NCBI GenBank assembly: GCA_013697395.1
Contig: JACCWY010000318.1
Coordinates: 1-6,298, forward strand
DNA: 6,298 nucleotides
Source: Chloroflexota bacterium
Lineage (GTDB): Bacteria > Chloroflexota > Limnocylindria > QHBO01
Direction: 5' to 3'
The notes beneath the pieces are model-generated. The model was not told the DNA's origin. It made no database searches and was given only the letters and a program-made list of their open reading frames with translations. Each line of letters begins with the position of its first letter. The first letter of the stretch is position 1. Positions 5,801 through 6,298 of this stretch are shown one piece after another. Made by a program: the position numbers and the translations under genes.

Positions 5801-6298
5801 GCGCTGCTCCTGCGCTGGGCTCGCAGCCACGCTCCGTTCACCGCCGAGGCGCCCGCGGCGCGCTGGGGTGTCGCCCGCGTGACGGTCGAGGAACGGCTGC
5901 GCGGACTCGCCGCGGCCGGGTCGCTGCTGGAGGGCGCCTTCCGGCCGGGCGGGACGGCGCACGAGTTCACCGATGCCGACGTCCTCCGCCAGCTCCGGCG
6001 CCGATCGCTTGCGCGGCTGCGTCGCGAGGTCGAGCCGGTCGAGGCAGAGGTGCTCGCCCGCTTCCTGCCCGCCTGGCAGGGCGTGGGCTCTCCGTCCGGC
6101 GGCCTGGGCCGGCTGATCGAGGTCGTCGCCCAGCTGGAGGGCGTTCCGATCCCGGCGTCCGTCCTCGAGCGCGACGTCCTGCGCGCCCGCGTGGCGGGCT
6201 ACACGCCGCGCCTGCTCGACGAGCTCGGTGCGGCCGGCGAGGTCGTCTGGATCGGCCGCGGCTCCCTGGGCCGCGATGACGGCCGCATTGCGCTCTAC
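2810..6298 (+). CDS. lhr: Lhr, large superfamily 2 helicase (3' end outside window)
   Basis: Lhr is an ATP-dependent 3'-to-5' single-strand translocase and helicase, active on RNA:DNA hybrids in characterised mycobacterial homologues and linked to nucleic-acid repair in the cytoplasm. 1163 codons are present without a stop, out of roughly 1500 in full-length Lhr. Motifs by residue: Walker A APTGSGKT 51-58, TPESL 148-152, DEVH 173-176, SAT 208-210, HHGS 323-326, SSLELGIDMG 351-360, QRIGRAGH 379-386. A winged-helix region follows (about 420-530). Next comes the Lhr-specific beta-barrel region, with M-P-F-W-H-G-D at 585-591; Trp588 appears to correspond to the Trp that couples ATP hydrolysis to unwinding in mycobacterial Lhr. 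The core ends near residue 856, and the C-terminal domain runs to the edge, ending in ERDVLRARVAGY and E-V-V-W-I-G-R-G. The ATG at 2810 is chosen because W-F-R-E-A-F and P-T-R-A-Q follow at the usual distance. The frame is also open upstream, so TTG 2744 cannot be formally excluded. No TTA, CTA or TCA codons occur. Confidence 0.95.
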   Translation, partial: MPVTTATRGDPLAPFSEPTRTWFREAFAEPTRAQELGWRAISEGSHALIHAPTGSGKTLAAFLWCLDRLMTEPAPARKTVRVLYISPLKALAYDVERNLRAPLAGIRRTAERLSLPVPDVSVGSRTGDTPSEARRQLTKSPPDILVTTPESLYLLLTSQGREILRGVEHVIVDEVHAIAATKRGSHLALSLERLSHLAVADPQRIGLSATQRPLEAIGAFVGGVGREVTIVDAGTRKELDLEVIVPIEDMARMGEAMEVDDSPGGPAAGPEARHSIWPSIHPRLLELIRAHRSTLIFVNSRRLAERLAARLNELAGEELVRAHHGSVAREQRLEIEEQLKAGRLPALVATSSLELGIDMGAIDLVIQIEAPPSVASGLQRIGRAGHQVGEPSTGKIFPKFRGDLVEAAVVVERMKAAAIEETRIPRNPLDVLAQQLVAICAHDRWTVDELYRLTTRAESFRDLSREQLTGVLDMLSGRYPSDEFADLKPRLVWDRQTDEVASRNDARVVAITSGGTIPDRGLYGVFLPGDDAGRGGRRVGELDEEMVYESRVGETFLLGASTWRIEEIKPDRVIVTPAPGEPGKMPFWHGDAVGRPIELGRAIGAFLRELEPMKPEAAVARLRHDHALDELAARNLVAYLAEQREVTGVLPTDRTIVVERFRDELGDWRVALLTPFGGRVHAPWSMAIESRLREHHGVDVQAMWSDDGIAVRLPEGIETDGSTIESALLLDPDAIEELLMAELGGSALFAARFRENAARALLLPRRRPGQRTPLWMQRQKSADLLSVASRYGSFPIILETYREVLRDVFDMPALVDLLASIRSRRIRVVSVESRSASPFASSLLFDYVGSFMYEGDAPLGEKRAQALALDRELLAELLGTEELRELLDPEALGDLELELQGLAGSRRARTVDGVADLLRRVGDLRTDEVAARCGSGLDAVAALAELEGSRRAVRLRIAGEERWIAIEDVARYRDAVGASPPSGVAEAWLEATDAPLEALLLRWARSHAPFTAEAPAARWGVARVTVEERLRGLAAAGSLLEGAFRPGGTAHEFTDADVLRQLRRRSLARLRREVEPVEAEVLARFLPAWQGVGSPSGGLGRLIEVVAQLEGVPIPASVLERDVLRARVAGYTPRLLDELGAAGEVVWIGRGSLGRDDGRIALY

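Noticed and set aside
2690..5962. Open reading frame of 1090 codons on the minus strand
   Set aside because: It is codon-aligned antisense to lhr. It stays open because lhr contains no TTA, CTA or TCA codons, the sense triplets that would give antisense stops. Its product is a low-complexity Arg/Ala/Leu/Asp/Gly-rich string with no known motif, while the + strand has every Lhr motif in order.

Overview
The window is GC-rich throughout, with strong G/C preference at third codon positions. This fits a high-GC bacterium such as an actinomycete or a Chloroflexota lineage. No rRNA, tRNA or taxon-specific marker is present, so the lineage is left open. All supported genes lie on the + strand.

Positions 1-2525 hold one gene for a type III restriction-like helicase-nuclease (a Res-type protein of the kind often labelled BPTD_3080 family). 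Its 5' end lies outside the window and it is interrupted twice. A frameshift at a run of five T (938-942) separates the RecA1 half of the helicase (Walker A, DEAH, SAT) from the RecA2 half (motifs IV-VI). An in-frame amber codon at 2241-2243 separates the helicase from a C-terminal PD-(D/E)XK nuclease domain. Coding continues cleanly in the expected frame on both sides of each lesion, so the damage is recent, is a sequencing or assembly artefact, or is bypassed. The frameshift junction also forms a GTGA stop/start overlap with a purine-rich GGGAG just upstream. Reinitiation that makes a split helicase is therefore possible.

Positions 2526-2809 are intergenic. They contain three copies of a 15-bp near-palindrome (GCCAA(C/T)NCAGTTGGC) spaced exactly 72 bp apart, each inside a longer degenerate repeat. 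After these comes a perfect 8-bp inverted repeat just upstream of the next gene, and a TAnnnT -10-like hexamer placed for a leaderless start.

From 2810 to the window edge runs one uninterrupted reading frame of 1163 codons for Lhr, the large superfamily 2 helicase associated with nucleic-acid repair. It has the complete Lhr core and the beginning of the C-terminal domain; its 3' end is outside the window. A long open frame on the opposite strand (2690-5962) is an antisense shadow of this gene.

The two genes do not look like an operon partnership. The first is an accessory defence-type gene with more relaxed codon use, and the second is a chromosomal repair helicase with very strict codon use. 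The most unusual material is the 72-bp-period repeat array and the twice-interrupted restriction gene. I do not see a clear new multi-gene system.
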